From Phallusia mammillata (taxonomy: Eukaryota > Chordata > Ascidiacea > Phlebobranchia > Ascidiidae), in the NCBI GenBank assembly GCA_003260075.1, contig QLIY01000177.1, positions 80,074 to 144,073 on the forward strand: a stretch of DNA of 64,000 nt, in the 5' to 3' direction. The notes under the pieces were generated by a model that saw only the letters and a list, made by a program, of their open reading frames with translations, made no database searches and was not told the origin of the DNA. Every line of letters begins with the position of its first letter. Positions within the stretch are counted from its first letter, which is position 1. The translations under genes were made by a program, and so were the position numbers. Positions 62,468 through 64,000 of this stretch are shown here, piece by piece.

Positions 62468-62499
62468 CTCTAATATTTATGTATAGGATGTTCCTGGCT

Positions 62500-64000
62500 T
62501 TAATCGCTTTTAGTTTTACCTCTTATTTATCCCTGCAACCGTGCCAATATAAAATTTTCTAAAAGTCCTTGATCTCCTATCTGATAGATGTCGCAATAAG
62601 CACAAGATAACCATATTTTGTTGGGTGTAACACTGTTTGGTTCAAAATTACAATATACCTAATGATTCATTCTAAGAAAATTTATTTATTGTGTCCATTG
62701 ATTCAAACCAACATCTATTGTATTACTTTTATTGGCCAATTGTGTTCGTACAAATACTGGAAAATAGATTAGTGTTTTATGGTTTCAGTGTGTAGCGTTT
62801 TTGATAATAGCTGACAAAAAAAGAAATAGTTTAGTATTGCATTGGAAACGATAATTTTGCAGCTGATTGTAAATCCTATTTGTAACGAAATATTGGGACG
62901 AAAAAGTTAATTATCAGTGACTATGTTGTTATTGGCTGGTTATCTTTCAATTTCATGCCTTGTCAAGATTGTGCAGATCCTAATTAGGTAATCTAGCGTG
63001 TTTTTATTGTTATGTAACAGTAAATTTTTTGGTCAATAGTAATCCAAATTTTACCTAACTTTATCTAAAGAGCGATAGAAGTTAATACCACCAGCGCAAC
63101 TGGCGCCGCCTGTCAGTTTGTAAAAAGTTAGATAGCAGATCACGACAATCTTTGTGATTTGTTTCGGAACACGCTATTCTTCTTGAAGTAGTGGCAAGAA
63201 AGCGCTTATGCTTGTGGACATTTGTTATTGTAAGTCGCTTCAATGTTGTTCCAAAGCTTCAGAAATTCCAGGGATTGACGTGTGCACTGTACATTAGCAG
63301 GATAAAATCTGAGACATACTATCAAATGATTTATCTAATCATTCTCAAGGCTTGGATGTTATTTTTCGTTTTTGGCTTATTCCCACAAAGTCATGTTAAT
63401 GCCCGTACACCTATTAGGAAATCATTTGCGAAATGTTTTTAGAAGTTACATAAGTATGTACATTAGAGATTTGCACCAAATGGAGTGTAGAAAACCCGAA
63501 TATTGCCCGGGATGTGGAACTTTTATCACAATCTAATTAAAAAAGTGTGTCGTTGCTTCCTATACGAATAAGATATAACTTACTTGACCATCTTAAACTA
63601 GTAGACCTAGTAGGTAAATCTATCTTACTTAAATCTATCAACCGTCACATAAAAAGCACCGACAAACTGGCAATAAGTTAACAAAGATGTAAAAACATGA
63701 AACAAAATTTACCCGGTTCTGTGAATTTGCCAGCTTTACTGGGCGCGTGTCGAATACAACGAAAAACAGTTTTCCCAAACAAGCTAACGCCCAGTTAGAA
63801 TCAGAAAAAAGGTTTAGGTAGATTACTTTAGAATCGCCTAATCGAACATAAATTTTAGCTTAAAAGGGGTTTGTTGGCATTCAGCAACCTGTTATACCGG
63901 TGTCGCATGACGTTGGTTTATTTATTGAACATGTCAAGTGTATTCCCTATAAGTCTTATCTGTTTAGAATCGTTTTGTTAAGAAAGTCAAAAATCCTAAA
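62500..64000. other. no supported gene
   Basis: The sequence is AT-rich. A plus-strand frame at 63191-63442 has no recognisable domain and no splice context. I call nothing here. Confidence 0.5.

Overview
This is animal nuclear DNA: AT-rich, with GT-AG introns, long introns and no bacterial features. It carries six supportable protein genes. The gene set (UNC80, an RGS protein, AK6, DOP1, a transmembrane CAP protein and a secreted sushi protein), the intron sizes and the apparently high allelic divergence suggest an invertebrate, perhaps a tunicate. That assignment is an inference only, because no lineage-specific marker was recognised.

Layout. On the minus strand, from left to right, are: the 5' part of an UNC80 orthologue (1-4997, running off the left edge, at least 11 exons); a five-exon RGS-domain gene (5956-7356); a complete four-exon adenylate kinase 6 gene (8651-10644); and a very large DOP1/DOPEY orthologue (11976-55821) for which I place 44 exons. 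Inside an 11-kb DOP1 intron, on the plus strand, lies a four-exon gene (31367-35594) for a 206-residue secreted protein. It has a signal peptide, one sushi-like module, a dibasic convertase-type site and a six-cysteine C-terminal segment. I do not recognise this architecture, and it is the best candidate for something undescribed. To the right, head to head with DOP1, is a plus-strand gene for a membrane-anchored CAP-domain protein (about 58782-62254). The last 1.7 kb shows no gene I can support.

Repeats. Several non-autonomous hAT-type elements are complete, with terminal inverted repeats and 8-bp target duplications (9195-9892, 27295-27825, 46883-47339, 48840-49211, 60589-61209). One keeps a fragment of a transposase N-terminus. 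For the 46.9-kb element, the same window also contains the empty site.

Assembly state. The most pervasive odd feature is 28 runs of G (or C). About 22 of them are a constant 10 bases, or 10 plus adjacent native G. Most of these are flanked by near-identical direct copies of local sequence. Six are long (36 to 89). They behave like assembly gaps (N) rewritten as G, with contig ends or haplotypes repeated on each side. They duplicate or break exons of DOP1 and the CAP gene, so exon counts and apparent tandem duplications there should not be taken at face value. Four single n characters mark further joins.
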